64,000 nucleotides of DNA from assembly GCF_900184035.1 (NCBI RefSeq), contig NZ_FXWP01000010.1:248001-312000 (forward strand). Reading direction: 5' to 3'. The position numbers and the translations under genes were made by a program. Each line of letters starts with the position of its first letter. Within the stretch, counting starts at the first letter, position 1. The notes under the pieces are model-generated. The model was not told the DNA's origin. It ran no database searches and saw only the letters and a program-made list of their open reading frames with translations. Origin of the DNA: Kosakonia pseudosacchari. Its GTDB lineage: Bacteria > Pseudomonadota > Gammaproteobacteria > Enterobacterales > Enterobacteriaceae. Below are positions 1 to 11,142 of the stretch, piece after piece.

Positions 1-54
1 ACCTGGACCGTCACGTCCCTGAACGAACTGGAGCAACTCCTGTGTAAACATTGA
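1..54 (+). CDS. yjjG: YjjG nucleotidase, C-terminal fragment
   Basis: The first 17 codons, ending in TGA at 52-54, translate to a tail that reads [17 protein letters not shown]. This matches the C-terminus of the HAD-family pyrimidine nucleotidase YjjG as I remember it from E. coli, where it lies directly upstream of prfC in the same orientation. The rest of the gene is outside the window. Recognition rests on only 17 residues plus synteny. Confidence 0.75.
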   Translation, partial: TWTVTSLNELEQLLCKH

Positions 55-145
55 TTGTCTGCTCTCCACCGTTGAGTACAATAGCCGCATTTTTCGTATT
101 TCATCGCGAGGCCTCAGGCCGCGCAATTACACAGAAGATTTCATT

Positions 146-1735
146 ATGACGTTGTCTCCTTATTTACAAGAGGTAGCAAAGCGCCGCACGTTCGCTATCA
201 TCTCGCACCCCGATGCCGGTAAAACGACGATCACCGAAAAGGTGCTGCTGTTCGGACAGGCGATTCAAACCGCCGGTACGGTAAAAGGGCGCGGTTCCAG
301 CCAGCACGCGAAATCCGACTGGATGGAGATGGAAAAGCAGCGTGGGATCTCTATTACCACCTCCGTGATGCAGTTCCCGTATAAAACCAGCCTGGTCAAT
401 CTGCTGGATACCCCGGGGCACGAAGACTTCTCCGAAGATACCTACCGCACACTGACGGCCGTGGACTGCTGCCTGATGGTTATCGATGCGGCAAAAGGGG
501 TTGAAGATCGGACCCGTAAGCTGATGGAAGTTACCCGTCTGCGCGATACGCCGATCCTCACCTTTATGAACAAACTTGACCGTGACATTCGCGATCCGAT
601 GGAGCTGCTGGATGAAGTGGAAAATGAGCTGAAGATCGCCTGTGCGCCGATCACCTGGCCGATTGGCTGCGGTAAGTTGTTCAAGGGCGTTTATCACCTC
701 TATAAAGATGAAACTTACCTGTATCAGACAGGGCAGGGGCACACCATCCAGGAGGTGCGCATCGTTAAAGGGCTGAACAACCCGGATCTGGATAAAGCCG
801 TGGGCGAAGACCTGGCACAGCAGCTGCGCGATGAGCTGGAGCTGGTGCAGGGCGCATCGAACGAGTTCGATAAAGAGCTGTTCCTGAACGGTGAATTAAC
901 GCCTGTCTTCTTTGGTACCGCGCTGGGTAACTTTGGTGTCGATCATATGCTGGACGGTCTGGTGGAGTGGGCGCCTGCGCCAATGCCGCGTAAAACCGAC
1001 ACCCGCGAAGTGAAAGCAGATGATGACAAATTCACCGGCTTTGTCTTTAAAATTCAGGCCAACATGGACCCGAAACACCGCGACCGCGTGGCGTTTATGC
1101 GTGTGGTTTCTGGCCGTTATGAGAAGGGCATGAAGCTGCGCCAGGTGCGCACCGGCAAAGATGTGGTTATCTCTGACGCGCTGACCTTTATGGCCGGCGA
1201 TCGCTCTCATGTGGAAGAAGCCTACCCGGGTGACATTATTGGTCTGCATAACCACGGTACGATCCAGATTGGTGACACCTTCACCCAGGGCGAGATGATG
1301 AAGTTCACCGGTATTCCGAACTTCGCACCGGAACTGTTCCGTCGCATCCGTCTGCGTGACCCGCTGAAGCAGAAACAGTTACTTAAAGGCCTGGTTCAGC
1401 TTTCAGAAGAGGGCGCGGTGCAGGTGTTCCGTCCCATCGCTAACAACGATCTGATTGTCGGCGCGGTGGGTGTGCTGCAGTTTGACGTGGTGGTTTCCCG
1501 TCTGAAGAGCGAATACAACGTGGAAGCGGTGTACGAGTCTGTGAACGTGGCGACGGCACGCTGGGTTGAAAGTACTGACGTGAAGAAATTCGAGGAATTC
1601 AAACGTAAGAACGAAATCCAGCTGGCGCTTGATGGCGGTGATAACCTGACCTACATCGCCCCAACGATGGTAAACCTGAATCTGACACAGGAACGCTATC
1701 CGGAAGTGACTTTCCACAAAACTCGCGAGCATTAA
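146..1735 (+). CDS. prfC: peptide chain release factor 3 (RF3)
   Basis: 529-residue translational GTPase that recycles RF1/RF2 from the ribosome after peptide release; cytoplasmic. The G domain starts near residue 20 with the P-loop SHPDAGKTT, followed by the DTPGH switch II motif (about residue 88) and the NKLD specificity motif (about 142). EF-Tu/EF-G-like domains II and III follow. Length equals the usual 529 of E. coli RF3 and identity appears very high throughout. It stands alone between yjjG and osmY with a hairpin just after its stop. The ATG at 146 is supported by the conserved N-terminus [20 protein letters not shown]. Confidence 0.97.
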   Translation: MTLSPYLQEVAKRRTFAIISHPDAGKTTITEKVLLFGQAIQTAGTVKGRGSSQHAKSDWMEMEKQRGISITTSVMQFPYKTSLVNLLDTPGHEDFSEDTYRTLTAVDCCLMVIDAAKGVEDRTRKLMEVTRLRDTPILTFMNKLDRDIRDPMELLDEVENELKIACAPITWPIGCGKLFKGVYHLYKDETYLYQTGQGHTIQEVRIVKGLNNPDLDKAVGEDLAQQLRDELELVQGASNEFDKELFLNGELTPVFFGTALGNFGVDHMLDGLVEWAPAPMPRKTDTREVKADDDKFTGFVFKIQANMDPKHRDRVAFMRVVSGRYEKGMKLRQVRTGKDVVISDALTFMAGDRSHVEEAYPGDIIGLHNHGTIQIGDTFTQGEMMKFTGIPNFAPELFRRIRLRDPLKQKQLLKGLVQLSEEGAVQVFRPIANNDLIVGAVGVLQFDVVVSRLKSEYNVEAVYESVNVATARWVESTDVKKFEEFKRKNEIQLALDGGDNLTYIAPTMVNLNLTQERYPEVTFHKTREH

Positions 1736-1743
1736 TCCTTCTG

Positions 1744-1769
1744 CAGAGCACGGTTTGCGCCGTGCTCTG
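1744..1769 (+). terminator. hairpin after prfC, probable terminator
   Basis: A 10-bp perfect inverted repeat, CAGAGCACGG at 1744-1753 and CCGTGCTCTG at 1760-1769 with a 6-nt loop, starts 8 nt after the prfC stop. The following bases are only moderately T-rich, so it may terminate incompletely or mainly protect the 3-prime end. Confidence 0.6.
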
Positions 1770-1872
1770 TCACTTCTCCTGTCTAATTAGCCCCTTGCGG
1801 ATTGTTCTTAAAACCCGTCATTTCGCCTCCATTTGTTCGTTTTTTACCCACCCGGCCATGATTTTTGTCGAT

Positions 1873-1890
1873 TGTGATCTATATTTAACA
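1873..1890 (+). promoter_or_regulatory. osmY sigma-S-type promoter with CRP-like half site
   Basis: The 384-nt gene-free stretch 1736-2119 holds the prfC hairpin and the osmY control region. TGTGA (1873-1877), a CRP-like half site, runs into CTATATT (1879-1885), which resembles the sigma-S -10 element. The surrounding bases match the E. coli osmY promoter as I remember it, which is sigma-S dependent and repressed by CRP. The leader from here to the osmY ATG is about 230 nt long. I see no other gene in it. Confidence 0.65.
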
Positions 1891-2119
1891 AAGTGATGAC
1901 AAATCGGGTGGATAAAAGTCCTGTTCAATGCGTGAAGTATAGTCTTTTATCCACTCATTTCTTCGCAAAGGAATATTAACAACTGCTTTAGCGCGATGTT
2001 CGGCGGGATTGTAAACGCGTCATCAGTTGCTGAATTGGGTGGTTTTCACCACAGCAGTAGAGCGGCACACGTTGCTGCTTATGGCCCAAATTGTGGGCAA
2101 ACCAACAGGAATAACATCG

Positions 2120-2737
2120 ATGACTATGAAAAAACTGACTATTTCCAAAACTCTGCTGGCCGTAATGCTGGGCTCTGTTCTGGCAAGTGGTTCCGCATTC
2201 GCTGCGGAGACTACCACCGACAAAGCGCAAAATGCTGCTTCCAGTGCAGGGGAATCAATCGATAGCTCAATGAATAAAGTCGGTGGTTTCATGGATGACA
2301 GCACCATCACCGCGAAAGTTAAAGCGGCGCTGGTGGATCATGAAGACATTAAAAGCACTGATATCTCCGTGAAAACGGACAAAAAAGTGGTCACGCTGAG
2401 CGGCTTTGTTGAGAGCCAGGCGCAGGCAGAAAAAGCCGTCTCCGTAGCGAAAGGCGTAGAGGGTGTGGTTTCTGTGAGCGATAAGCTGCACGTGCGTGAC
2501 GGCAAAAACAAGACCATGAAAGGTTATGCGGGCGATACCGCAACAACCAGTGAAATCAAAGCAAAACTGCTGGCCGACGATGTTGTCCCTTCCCGTAAGG
2601 TGAAGGTTGAAACCACCGATGGCGTGGTGCAGTTGTCCGGTACCGTAGATTCACAGGCACAAAGTGAACGCGCTGAAAGTATCGCCAAAGCAATCGACGG
2701 CGTGAAAAGCGTGAAGAACGATCTCAAAGTGAAGTAA
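2120..2737 (+). CDS. osmY: periplasmic osmotically induced protein OsmY
   Basis: 205-residue periplasmic stress protein made of two BON domains (roughly residues 55-125 and 135-203), a fold thought to bind phospholipid surfaces and to act as a chaperone. The start at 2120 gives [15 protein letters not shown] and a Sec signal peptide ending [10 protein letters not shown], so cleavage is expected after about residue 28. An AGGA ribosome site lies at 2107-2110. The frame is open upstream to 2027, but that extension would bury the signal peptide and lacks a good ribosome site. Expected to be induced in stationary phase and at high osmolarity, consistent with the sigma-S-like promoter upstream. 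Confidence 0.95.
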   Translation: MTMKKLTISKTLLAVMLGSVLASGSAFAAETTTDKAQNAASSAGESIDSSMNKVGGFMDDSTITAKVKAALVDHEDIKSTDISVKTDKKVVTLSGFVESQAQAEKAVSVAKGVEGVVSVSDKLHVRDGKNKTMKGYAGDTATTSEIKAKLLADDVVPSRKVKVETTDGVVQLSGTVDSQAQSERAESIAKAIDGVKSVKNDLKVK

Positions 2738-2756
2738 CTAATCCTGAAAACGTCAC

Positions 2757-2776
2757 TACCCGGTTCAAGCCGGGTA
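2757..2776 (+). terminator. hairpin after osmY
   Basis: TACCCGG at 2757-2763 pairs with CCGGGTA at 2770-2776 across a 6-nt loop, 20 nt after the osmY stop. There is no strong T-run, so termination strength is uncertain. ytjA follows 91 nt later in the same direction. Confidence 0.5.
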
Positions 2777-2867
2777 TGACAAGCACGTACCAGGAAAAAC
2801 ATCGCCGGTGGGCATCCTGAGCGTCCACCTTAAGCGGTTGAAATTAACTATGGTAAAGGAGAGTTTT

Positions 2868-3029
2868 ATGTTTCGTTGGGGCATTATATTTCTGGTTATC
2901 GCGTTAATTGCCGCCGCACTGGGCTTTGGTGGTCTTGCGGGTACGGCAGCAGGAGCCGCGAAAATTGTCTTTATCGTCGGTATCATCCTGTTCCTCGTCA
3001 GCCTGTTTATGGGACGTCGGCGTCCATAG
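2868..3029 (+). CDS. ytjA: small inner-membrane protein YtjA (DUF1328)
   Basis: 53-residue protein, almost entirely two hydrophobic segments (about residues 4-24 and 29-48) joined by a Gly/Ala-rich turn and ending in a basic GRRRP tail. This predicts an inner-membrane hairpin with a positively charged cytoplasmic end. It matches the 53-residue YtjA family nearly residue for residue. The start at 2868 is chosen for the AAGGAGAG ribosome site about 6 nt upstream; the open frame to 2808 is a fortuitous extension. Function is unknown, and its place after osmY suggests stress-linked expression (inference). Confidence 0.9.
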   Translation: MFRWGIIFLVIALIAAALGFGGLAGTAAGAAKIVFIVGIILFLVSLFMGRRRP

Positions 3030-3059
3030 CGTATTACACGCTTAAATTTCGGTTACATT

Positions 3060-3084
3060 AAAGCCAGTCCTTGTGACTGGCTTT
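3060..3084 (+). terminator. terminator after ytjA
   Basis: A 10-bp inverted repeat, AAAGCCAGTC (3060-3069) and GACTGGCTTT (3075-3084) with a 5-nt loop, followed by a partly T-rich stretch. It lies between ytjA and yjjU and is a likely intrinsic terminator. Confidence 0.75.
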
Positions 3085-3149
3085 GCTGTTTCGGCTGCGG
3101 GAAAAGTGCGCTACTTTGAGACATTCAGCGCATCAATAAGGAAAGCAGA

Positions 3150-4220
3150 GTGGGCCAGCATATTCCCGTTACGCTCGGCAACATCGCGCCGCTGGCGTTA
3201 AAACCCTTTCGCCCGGGCAGGCTTGCGCTTGTATGCGAGGGCGGTGGACAGCGAGGTATTTTTACCGCTGGCGTTCTGGACGAGTTCATGCGTGCGGAAT
3301 TTAATCCTTTCGACCTCTATTTTGGCAGTTCTGCCGGTGCGCAAAACCTTTCCGCTTATGTCTGCAACCAACCTGGTTACGCACGCAAAGTGATCATGCG
3401 CTACACCACCTCGCGGGAATTTTTCAATCCGGTGCGCTTTGTGCGCGGCGGCAACCTTATCGATCTCGACTGGCTGGTTGAATCGACCTCAAGCCAGATG
3501 CCGCTGGCCATGGACTACGCGGCGCGGACTTTCGATGCGGGCAAAGCGTTTTATATGTGTGCTTGTCGGCAGGATGATTACTCCGCAGCCTATTTCTCCC
3601 CTACGCATCAGACATGGCTCGATTTGATCCGTGCTTCCAGTGCGATCCCCGGCTTTTATCGTCCGGGCGTGATGCTTGATGGCATAAATTATCTCGATGG
3701 CGGTGTTAGCGATGCCATTCCGGTGCAGGAGGCGGCAAAACGCGGCGCGAACACGATTGTAGTGATCCGTACTGTCCCGTCACAAATGTACTACACGCCC
3801 CAGTGGTTCAAACGGATGGAACGCTGGCTGGGAGAGAGCAGCCTGCAATCCTTAATCAATCTGGTGCAGCACCATGAGAAAAGTTACATGGCAATCCAAC
3901 GCTTTATCGAAGCGCCGCCGGGTAAACTGCGTATTTTTGAAATCTATCCGCCGAAGTTGTTGAACAGCATGGCACTGGGTAGCCGTTTACCGGCGCTGCG
4001 CGAGGATTATAAAATCGGGCGTTTGTGCGGGCGCTATTTCCTGGCGACTGTGGGCAAATTGCTGGCGGAAACCCCGCCGCTGGTGCGCCACTCGCCAGTT
4101 ATCGCGCCTGCGACGCGTGTTGTTCCACCGGCTGCGGTGGCCAACGACGCGCTGGATACGCCGCTGGTCAGCGTCGAGCAGGCCAACGATTTACCCATCA
4201 ACAAAGAGGATACGGCGTGA
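3150..4220 (+). CDS. yjjU: patatin-like phospholipase YjjU
   Basis: 356-residue patatin-family hydrolase, presumed serine acyl hydrolase acting on phospholipids or other acyl esters. Visible are the glycine-rich oxyanion motif EGGGQRG (about residues 29-35), the nucleophile elbow GSSAGAQ (Ser near 62), and the catalytic Asp in DGGVSD (about 182), together forming the Ser-Asp dyad. The start is GTG at 3150 with AAGGAA at 3139-3144 as ribosome site; the N-terminus MGQHIPVTLGNIAPL fits E. coli YjjU. Its TGA overlaps the GTG of yjjV, so the two are translationally coupled. The natural substrate is not established. Confidence 0.93.
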   Translation: MGQHIPVTLGNIAPLALKPFRPGRLALVCEGGGQRGIFTAGVLDEFMRAEFNPFDLYFGSSAGAQNLSAYVCNQPGYARKVIMRYTTSREFFNPVRFVRGGNLIDLDWLVESTSSQMPLAMDYAARTFDAGKAFYMCACRQDDYSAAYFSPTHQTWLDLIRASSAIPGFYRPGVMLDGINYLDGGVSDAIPVQEAAKRGANTIVVIRTVPSQMYYTPQWFKRMERWLGESSLQSLINLVQHHEKSYMAIQRFIEAPPGKLRIFEIYPPKLLNSMALGSRLPALREDYKIGRLCGRYFLATVGKLLAETPPLVRHSPVIAPATRVVPPAAVANDALDTPLVSVEQANDLPINKEDTA

Positions 4221-4999
4221 GTTTCCGCTTTATCGATACCCACTGTCATTTCGATTTCCCGCCTTTTTACAGCGATGAGGCGGCGAGTATCGCCCGAGCG
4301 GGCGACGCTGGCGTGGAGCGCATTATTGTTCCGGCGATCGCCGCGCGTTATTTTGATCGCGTTTGCCATTTAGCGCACCAGCATACCGCGCTGTACGCCG
4401 CGCTGGGGCTACACCCGATTGTGATAGAAGAGCACAGCGAGGAAAGCCTGCAACAACTTGAACAGATGCTTGCGACAAAGCCTGAGAAAGTGGTGGCGAT
4501 AGGGGAAATTGGCCTCGATCTTTACCGCGACGATCCGCAATTTTCGCGCCAGCAGCAGGTGTTAGACGCACAACTAAAACTGGCAAAACGCTTTGATCTG
4601 CCGGTGATCCTCCATTCACGCCGCACGCATGACAAACTGGCGATGCATTTAAAAAAACATGATTTACCCCGTCGTGGCGTGGTGCATGGTTTTGCCGGTA
4701 GCCTGCAACAGGCGCAGCGCTTTGTTGAACTGGGTTATTGCATCGGCGTGGGCGGCACCATTACCTACCCGCGCGCCAGTAAAACCCGTGACGTAATAGC
4801 GCAGTTGCCGCTTTCTGCATTGCTGCTGGAAACGGATGCGCCGGACATGCCGCTCAATGGTTTTCAGGGCCAACCCAACCGGCCTGAGCGGGCAGCGCAA
4901 GTGTTCGACGTTTTGTGCGAGTTACGCCGCGAAGCACCAGATGTCATTGCCCAGGCGCTGCTGGAAAATACGCAGCGGCTCTTTGCGCTACAGATATAA
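4217..4999 (+). CDS. yjjV: TatD-family metal-dependent hydrolase YjjV
   Basis: 260-residue TIM-barrel hydrolase of the TatD family (metal-dependent DNases). Metal-ligand motifs are FIDTHCHFD at the N-terminus (HxH), GEIGLD near residue 97, HSR near 134, a histidine in VHGF near 156, and LETDAPDM near 205. The GTG start at 4217 overlaps the yjjU stop as GTGA and is preceded by AAAGAGGA. An upstream open frame to 4025 lies wholly inside yjjU and is rejected. The 3-prime end overlaps the convergent yjjW by 12 nt. Physiological substrate unknown. Confidence 0.93.
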   Translation: MSFRFIDTHCHFDFPPFYSDEAASIARAGDAGVERIIVPAIAARYFDRVCHLAHQHTALYAALGLHPIVIEEHSEESLQQLEQMLATKPEKVVAIGEIGLDLYRDDPQFSRQQQVLDAQLKLAKRFDLPVILHSRRTHDKLAMHLKKHDLPRRGVVHGFAGSLQQAQRFVELGYCIGVGGTITYPRASKTRDVIAQLPLSALLLETDAPDMPLNGFQGQPNRPERAAQVFDVLCELRREAPDVIAQALLENTQRLFALQI

Positions 5000-5851
5000 C
5001 GCCGGGCGCAGCACGGTTTTCACGCCCCGTTCCCGTAGTGCCTGCGCCAGTGGTTCCACATCCTCCGGCGTGGCGCTGCGCCATGTCTGCGCCTCACCGT
5101 ACACGCCATGCGCATGGAAGGCGTTTAGCCGCACCGGCACCTCGCCGAGTTGATGAATAAAGGCTGCCAGCGCATCAATATGCGCGAGATAATCGCTCTG
5201 TTCCGGGATCACCAGCAGGCGCAACTCCGCTAATTTCTTCTCTGTCGCCAGTAGCCGCAGGCTGGTTTTCACTGGCGCATTATCCCGTCCGGTAAGAACA
5301 CGGTGGCGCTCGTTGCCCCAGGCTTTGAGATCGATCATCGCGCCGTCACAGACCGGCAACAGCTTGCGCCAGCCGGTTTCGCTAAGCAGGCCGTTACTGT
5401 CGACCAGGCAACTCAGATGGCGCAGTTGAGCGTCATGGCGCAAGGCGGAGAACAGCGCATGCAGAAACGGTAGTTGCAACGTTGCTTCGCCGCCGCTGAC
5501 GGTAATGCCTTCAATAAACAGCGCCACTTTGCGGATCTGCGCCATAACCTGTTCAACCGTCATTCTCTGCGCCATTGGCGTGGCGTGCTGCGGGCACATG
5601 CGAAGGCACGTGTCGCACTGCTCGCAACGCGTTGCGTTCCATTGCACTTCTGCGCCATTGAAGGAGAGCGCCTGTTGTGGACAACCTGCCACACAACCAC
5701 CGCAGTGGTTGCAGCGACCGATAGTCCACGGGTTATGGCAGCTTTTACAGTGCATATTGCAGCCCTGTAAAAACAGTGCCAGCCGGCTGCCTGGCCCGTC
5801 CACGCAGGAGAACGGGAGGATTTTACTGACGAAAGCGCATCTGCTGTTCAT
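4988..5851 (-). CDS. yjjW: radical-SAM glycyl-radical activating enzyme YjjW
   Basis: 287-residue radical-SAM activase. The N-terminal CxxxCxxC motif is in [14 protein letters not shown]. Two ferredoxin-like four-cysteine clusters follow ([12 protein letters not shown] and [12 protein letters not shown]), as in glycyl-radical activating enzymes, and then the SGGEAT motif. The start at 5851 ([15 protein letters not shown]) gives the E. coli family length and overlaps the end of yjjI by 29 nt; the longer frame to 6052 lies within yjjI. By family logic it installs the glycyl radical on YjjI using SAM and a [4Fe-4S] cluster. Expected to work only without oxygen. Confidence 0.94.
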   Translation of the reverse strand: MNSRCAFVSKILPFSCVDGPGSRLALFLQGCNMHCKSCHNPWTIGRCNHCGGCVAGCPQQALSFNGAEVQWNATRCEQCDTCLRMCPQHATPMAQRMTVEQVMAQIRKVALFIEGITVSGGEATLQLPFLHALFSALRHDAQLRHLSCLVDSNGLLSETGWRKLLPVCDGAMIDLKAWGNERHRVLTGRDNAPVKTSLRLLATEKKLAELRLLVIPEQSDYLAHIDALAAFIHQLGEVPVRLNAFHAHGVYGEAQTWRSATPEDVEPLAQALRERGVKTVLRPALYL

Positions 5852-7376
5852 GGCTGACCACGCGGGGTTGTCGATCCAGAATAGGCGTGTTACGCGCTGC
5901 CTCTTCACCCAGCCAGGTGGTATTGGTGCGTGAGCCTTCGGCACGGAATTTCTTGATATCTGACAGGCGCACCATATACCCGGTGACGCGAACCAGATCG
6001 TTGCCTGCGACGTTAGCGGTGAATTCGCGCATGCCCGCTTTAAACGCGCCAAGACAGAGTTGCACGATCGCTTGCGGGTTGTGTTTCACCGTTTCATCGA
6101 GGGTCAAGATGTCGCTGATCCCGGCGTGATACCACGCATGATGCGGCGCGACGGTGAGAAGATGGGTAATCGGATCCGGTTCGTCGCCATAAGGCAGCCG
6201 CGCGCCTGGCGTGGTGTCAGTGTCGGAGCTGATTCCCGATTGCGCATGGAGCATGGCGCGCTGTCGCCAGCCATGTTTTACCGGCGTGTCTGCCACAAAG
6301 CTCGCCAGTTGTTCACTGATGCGGTAACCGAGCGCGTTGGCCTGTTCATCGTGGCCATAACGCGCGGCGAGACCGGCTTTTTCGCACAGCGTATTGACCG
6401 CTTCGGCCAGCCCATACATACCAAACATAGGCACAAAACGGTTGGCAGAAATCAGCCCTTCCTGCACCAAGAAGCTATGCTCAAAGAAGCCGGATTGTTG
6501 ATACAGAAAATCGCAGCGGGCATCGATAATAGCTATTTGCTGCTGGCAATAGTGTGGCAGCTGACGGGTAAAAAAATCCTCCAATGACGCGCTACGCTCA
6601 GCGATCCCTTTCAGATTGAGGCGTACCAGCGTGCTGCCGCCACCGCCCAGCGGCAGAGAGTTGTAGCAACTTACAATACCGTAGCCGCCTTTTGTGAAAA
6701 TATTATCATGCACCGGGCCGTTGGCGATGTGCGGTTTGCTGCATTCGCAAATATTACGCGCCACCTCCAGCAGAAGATCATCTGGCGTAATATCCGGGTC
6801 ATAGATGAAGGTTAAGTTTGGCGCAACCTGCTTCAGTTCTGCATCCGCGCGTAAAATGGCGCGCGTAACGGGGGTATCGTATGGGCCAATATTGGCATGC
6901 ATAAAGGCGTCTGGAAGCGTTCTGTCGAGGTAGCGCCAGAAACGTTTTATGCGGATATCGATCTCGTGTTGTGTTAGAATTTTAACATATGGTTGTAGCA
7001 GGGCATCAAGCTGACCGAGATAAACAGGCATTGATGTCACTGATGGAACATGGTGGTAGAGGATCGTCAGCAACGAGAGGGCATCATCGAGATCTTTTGC
7101 CCCTTCCAGCTCCAGCCAGGCGGAACCGTTTGCAAGAAATTTGGCGTAATCCGGCAGCACATAGCGCGGTTTGTAGGGGGCGTGGCCCTCAAACATATCG
7201 CAGATGGCACCCTCATCTAGTGCTGCGCGTGCCGCTTGCGGCAACGCCGGATAGGGCAGGGCGTTTTCCGCTTCCAGCGCCAGGAAGTGGCGCTTTTGTT
7301 CCGGTGTGAGCGTTGGGCTGGTAACAATCTGCTGGCAGCGTGACAGCAATAAAGGATCAACAGACGGGGACATCAT
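5823..7376 (-). CDS. yjjI: glycyl-radical protein YjjI (DUF3029)
   Basis: 517 residues from the first of two tandem ATG codons (7376 or 7373); AGGA lies 4 or 7 nt upstream, so the second start is equally likely. The C-terminal RVTGY motif, with the glycine at about residue 466, is the signature radical loop of glycyl-radical enzymes. Paired histidine and cysteine motifs such as NICECSKPH precede it. The protein is shorter than pyruvate formate-lyase and its reaction is not established. It is co-directional and overlapping with its presumed activase gene yjjW and divergent from deoC, which hints at a role linked to deoxyribonucleoside breakdown under anaerobiosis (inference). Confidence 0.93.
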   Translation of the reverse strand: MMSPSVDPLLLSRCQQIVTSPTLTPEQKRHFLALEAENALPYPALPQAARAALDEGAICDMFEGHAPYKPRYVLPDYAKFLANGSAWLELEGAKDLDDALSLLTILYHHVPSVTSMPVYLGQLDALLQPYVKILTQHEIDIRIKRFWRYLDRTLPDAFMHANIGPYDTPVTRAILRADAELKQVAPNLTFIYDPDITPDDLLLEVARNICECSKPHIANGPVHDNIFTKGGYGIVSCYNSLPLGGGGSTLVRLNLKGIAERSASLEDFFTRQLPHYCQQQIAIIDARCDFLYQQSGFFEHSFLVQEGLISANRFVPMFGMYGLAEAVNTLCEKAGLAARYGHDEQANALGYRISEQLASFVADTPVKHGWRQRAMLHAQSGISSDTDTTPGARLPYGDEPDPITHLLTVAPHHAWYHAGISDILTLDETVKHNPQAIVQLCLGAFKAGMREFTANVAGNDLVRVTGYMVRLSDIKKFRAEGSRTNTTWLGEEAARNTPILDRQPRVVSHEQQMRFRQ

Positions 7377-7482
7377 CGTTCCTCTTATTTCCTTGAGTGA
7401 TGGCGATGAGTGTACGGAGCCGGCTGTTTGTCGCTTTTGATCCCGTTCCCTGTCAGCGCAATCATTACCGATGTGAATTTAA

Positions 7483-7587
7483 AAATTTGATCAATGTCCC
7501 ATTATGGTTTTGCAAACGTGAATTTAGTTTTCATTAACTGTGATGGGTGTCGAAGTGTGAAAGTGGGTTGATGTTAAAATACTAACA
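7483..7587 (+). promoter_or_regulatory. deoP2-like promoter with two CRP sites and a DeoR operator
   Basis: In the yjjI-deoC gap, TGTTAAAATACTAACA (7572-7587) is close to the DeoR operator palindrome and contains a TAAAAT -10 (7575-7580). An imperfect CRP site, TGTGA-N6-TCGAA (7539-7554), is centred near 7546.5, and a weaker one, TTTGA-N6-TCCCA (7486-7501), near 7493.5. If transcription starts near 7587 these fall at about -40.5 and -93.5, the spacing known for E. coli deoP2, where CytR binds between the two CRP dimers. Predicted control: CRP activation, CytR and DeoR repression. Confidence 0.8.
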
Positions 7588-7628
7588 AACCCGAACAGAA
7601 AACCGGCATTACGCCGTCGGAGAGAATG

Positions 7629-8408
7629 ATGAGTGATTTAACGGCAAGTAGCCTGCGTGCGTTGAAATTGATGGACCTGACCACCCTGAATGATGATGAC
7701 ACCAACGAGAAAGTCATCGCCCTGTGTCATCAGGCAAAAACCCCGGTGGGCAATACCGCCGCCATCTGTATCTACCCGCGTTTTATCCCGATTGCGCGCA
7801 AAACCCTGAACGCGCAAGGTACGCCGGATGTGCGTATCGCAACCGTGACCAACTTCCCGCATGGTAACGACGATATCGACATCGCTCTGGCCGAAACGCG
7901 CGCCGCCATTGCTTACGGCGCGGATGAAGTTGACGTGGTATTCCCGTACCGCGCACTGATCGCCGGTAACGAGCAGGTGGGGTTTGATCTGGTGAAAGCC
8001 TGTAAAGAGGCTTGTGCGGCGTCGAACGTACTACTGAAAGTGATTATCGAAACCGGTGAGCTGAAAACGGAAGCGCTGATCCGTAAAGCGTCTGAAATCG
8101 CCATTAAAGCCGGTGCAGATTTCATTAAAACGTCGACCGGTAAAGTGCCGGTAAATGCGACTCCGGAAAGTGCACGCATCATGCTGGAAGTGATTCGCGA
8201 TATGGGCGTTGAGAAAACCGTCGGTTTCAAACCGGCTGGTGGCGTGCGTAGCGCGGAAGATGCGCAGCAGTATCTGGCCATTGCCGACGATCTGTTTGGC
8301 GCCGATTGGGTCGATGCCCGTCATTACCGTTTTGGGGCTTCCAGCCTGCTGGCAAGTCTGCTGAAAGCGTTGGGCCACGGCGACGGTAAGAGCGCAAGCA
8401 GCTATTAA
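7629..8408 (+). CDS. deoC: deoxyribose-phosphate aldolase
   Basis: Class I aldolase that splits 2-deoxyribose-5-phosphate into acetaldehyde and glyceraldehyde-3-phosphate; first gene of deoCABD. The Schiff-base lysine is in KTSTGK, the activating lysine in GFKPAGG and the proton-relay Asp in DEVDVVF. Length from the second of two tandem ATGs (7629) is 259 residues, the family length. GGAGA at 7619-7623 is 5 nt upstream of that ATG; the ATG at 7626 would be too close. Expressed from the deoP2-like promoter just upstream. Confidence 0.97.
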   Translation: MSDLTASSLRALKLMDLTTLNDDDTNEKVIALCHQAKTPVGNTAAICIYPRFIPIARKTLNAQGTPDVRIATVTNFPHGNDDIDIALAETRAAIAYGADEVDVVFPYRALIAGNEQVGFDLVKACKEACAASNVLLKVIIETGELKTEALIRKASEIAIKAGADFIKTSTGKVPVNATPESARIMLEVIRDMGVEKTVGFKPAGGVRSAEDAQQYLAIADDLFGADWVDARHYRFGASSLLASLLKALGHGDGKSASSY

Positions 8409-8417
8409 TTTGTCATT

Positions 8418-8442
8418 GCCGGGTAGCGGACTGTTACCCGGC
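8418..8442 (+). repeat. intercistronic hairpin deoC-deoA
   Basis: A perfect 8-bp inverted repeat, GCCGGGTA (8418-8425) and TACCCGGC (8435-8442), in the 73-nt gap between deoC and deoA. There is no T-run, so it looks like an mRNA-stabilising or processing hairpin, not a terminator. Confidence 0.6.
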
Positions 8443-8481
8443 CTAAATGGATTTTCCGGCTTTATTCCTCAGGGGGTTACC

Positions 8482-9804
8482 TTGTTTCTCGCTCAAGAAA
8501 TTATTCGAAAAAAACGCGATGGTCTCGCGCTGAGTGATGAAGAAATCCGTTTCTTTATCAACGGAATACGCGATAACACCGTTTCTGAAGGGCAGATTGC
8601 TGCTCTGGCAATGACCATTTTCTTCCACGACATGACGATGCCGGAGCGCGTTTCGCTGACCATGGCGATGCGAGATTCAGGCACCGTTCTGGACTGGAAA
8701 CCGCTCGATCTTAACGGCCCGGTGGTGGATAAACACTCGACCGGCGGTGTGGGCGATGTTACCTCGTTGATGCTCGGCCCGATGGTGGCGGCCTGCGGCG
8801 GCTATATTCCGATGATTTCCGGGCGCGGACTTGGTCATACTGGCGGCACGCTCGACAAACTGGAAGCGATCCCGGGGTTTGATATCTTCCCGGAAGATAA
8901 CCGTTTTCGCGAAATTATTAAGGATGTCGGTGTGGCGATTATCGGCCAGACCAATTCGCTGGCACCAGCGGATAAACGTTTCTACGCCACCCGCGATATT
9001 ACCGCGACGGTGGACTCTATCCCGTTAATCACGGCTTCTATCCTCGCCAAAAAACTGGCCGAGGGGCTGGATGCACTGGTGATGGACGTCAAAGTGGGCA
9101 GCGGCGCATTTATGCCGACTTACGCCCTGTCTGAACAACTGGCGGAAGCGATTGTTGGCGTTGCCAACGGCGCTGGCGTGCGGACTACCGCACTGTTGAC
9201 CGATATGAACCAGGTGCTGGCTTCCAGCGCGGGCAACGCGGTGGAAGTGCGCGAAGCGGTGCAGTTCCTGACCGGTGAATACCGCAATCCGCGCCTGTTT
9301 GACGTCACCATGGCGCTGTGCGTGGAGATGCTGATCTCCGGCAAGCTGGCGCAAGATGACGCCGATGCGCGAGCGAAGCTGCAAGCGGTGCTGGATAACG
9401 GTAAAGCGGCCGAGGTCTTTGGTCGTATGGTTGCGGCGCAAAAAGGGCCGCGCGATTTCGTGGAAAATTACGCGAAATACCTGCCAACGGCGACGCTCAG
9501 CAAAGCGGTATATGCCGATGATGAAGGGTTTATCACGGCGATGGATACGCGCGCGCTGGGTATGGCGGTGGTGTCGATGGGCGGCGGTCGTCGCCAGGCG
9601 TCGGACAATATTGATTACAGCGTCGGCTTTACCGATATGGTGCGTCTGGGCGAACGCGTTGATGGTCAGCGACCGCTGGCCGTTATCCACGCCAAAGACG
9701 AAGCCAGCTGGCAAGAGGCTGCGCAGGCGGTGAAAGCGGCCATTACGATGGGCGACAGCGCACCAAAAGAGACACCGACGGTCTATCGCCGCATTACTGA
9801 ATAG
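8482..9804 (+). CDS. deoA: thymidine phosphorylase
   Basis: 440-residue enzyme that phosphorolyses thymidine and deoxyuridine to the base and deoxyribose-1-phosphate; homodimer in the cytoplasm. The phosphate-binding signature is in [16 protein letters not shown], with KHSTGGVGD near residue 84. The start is TTG at 8482 ([14 protein letters not shown] when initiated), preceded by AGGGGG at 8471-8476. This gives exactly the E. coli length, whereas the frame opening at 8410 has no ribosome site and would add 24 unrelated residues. Second gene of the deo operon. Confidence 0.96.
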   Translation: MFLAQEIIRKKRDGLALSDEEIRFFINGIRDNTVSEGQIAALAMTIFFHDMTMPERVSLTMAMRDSGTVLDWKPLDLNGPVVDKHSTGGVGDVTSLMLGPMVAACGGYIPMISGRGLGHTGGTLDKLEAIPGFDIFPEDNRFREIIKDVGVAIIGQTNSLAPADKRFYATRDITATVDSIPLITASILAKKLAEGLDALVMDVKVGSGAFMPTYALSEQLAEAIVGVANGAGVRTTALLTDMNQVLASSAGNAVEVREAVQFLTGEYRNPRLFDVTMALCVEMLISGKLAQDDADARAKLQAVLDNGKAAEVFGRMVAAQKGPRDFVENYAKYLPTATLSKAVYADDEGFITAMDTRALGMAVVSMGGGRRQASDNIDYSVGFTDMVRLGERVDGQRPLAVIHAKDEASWQEAAQAVKAAITMGDSAPKETPTVYRRITE

Positions 9805-11079
<1,275 letters not shown>

Positions 11080-11086
11080 TGATTTT

Positions 11087-11105
11087 GGGCGGGAGCTTCC
11101 CGCCC
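11087..11105 (+). repeat. GC-rich hairpin deoB-deoD
   Basis: GGGCGGGA (11087-11094) and TCCCGCCC (11098-11105) form an 8-bp stem with a 3-nt loop, followed by TTT, in the 63-nt gap between deoB and deoD. It may be a leaky terminator or an mRNA-stabilising element that sets the relative yield of deoD. Confidence 0.6.
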
Positions 11106-11142
11106 TTTCTGTTTCAACGACAACGACATAAAGGAATTGACG

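Noticed and set aside
2027..2119. N-terminal extension of OsmY
   Set aside because: It would place a signal peptide internally, and the AGGA ribosome site fits the ATG at 2120.
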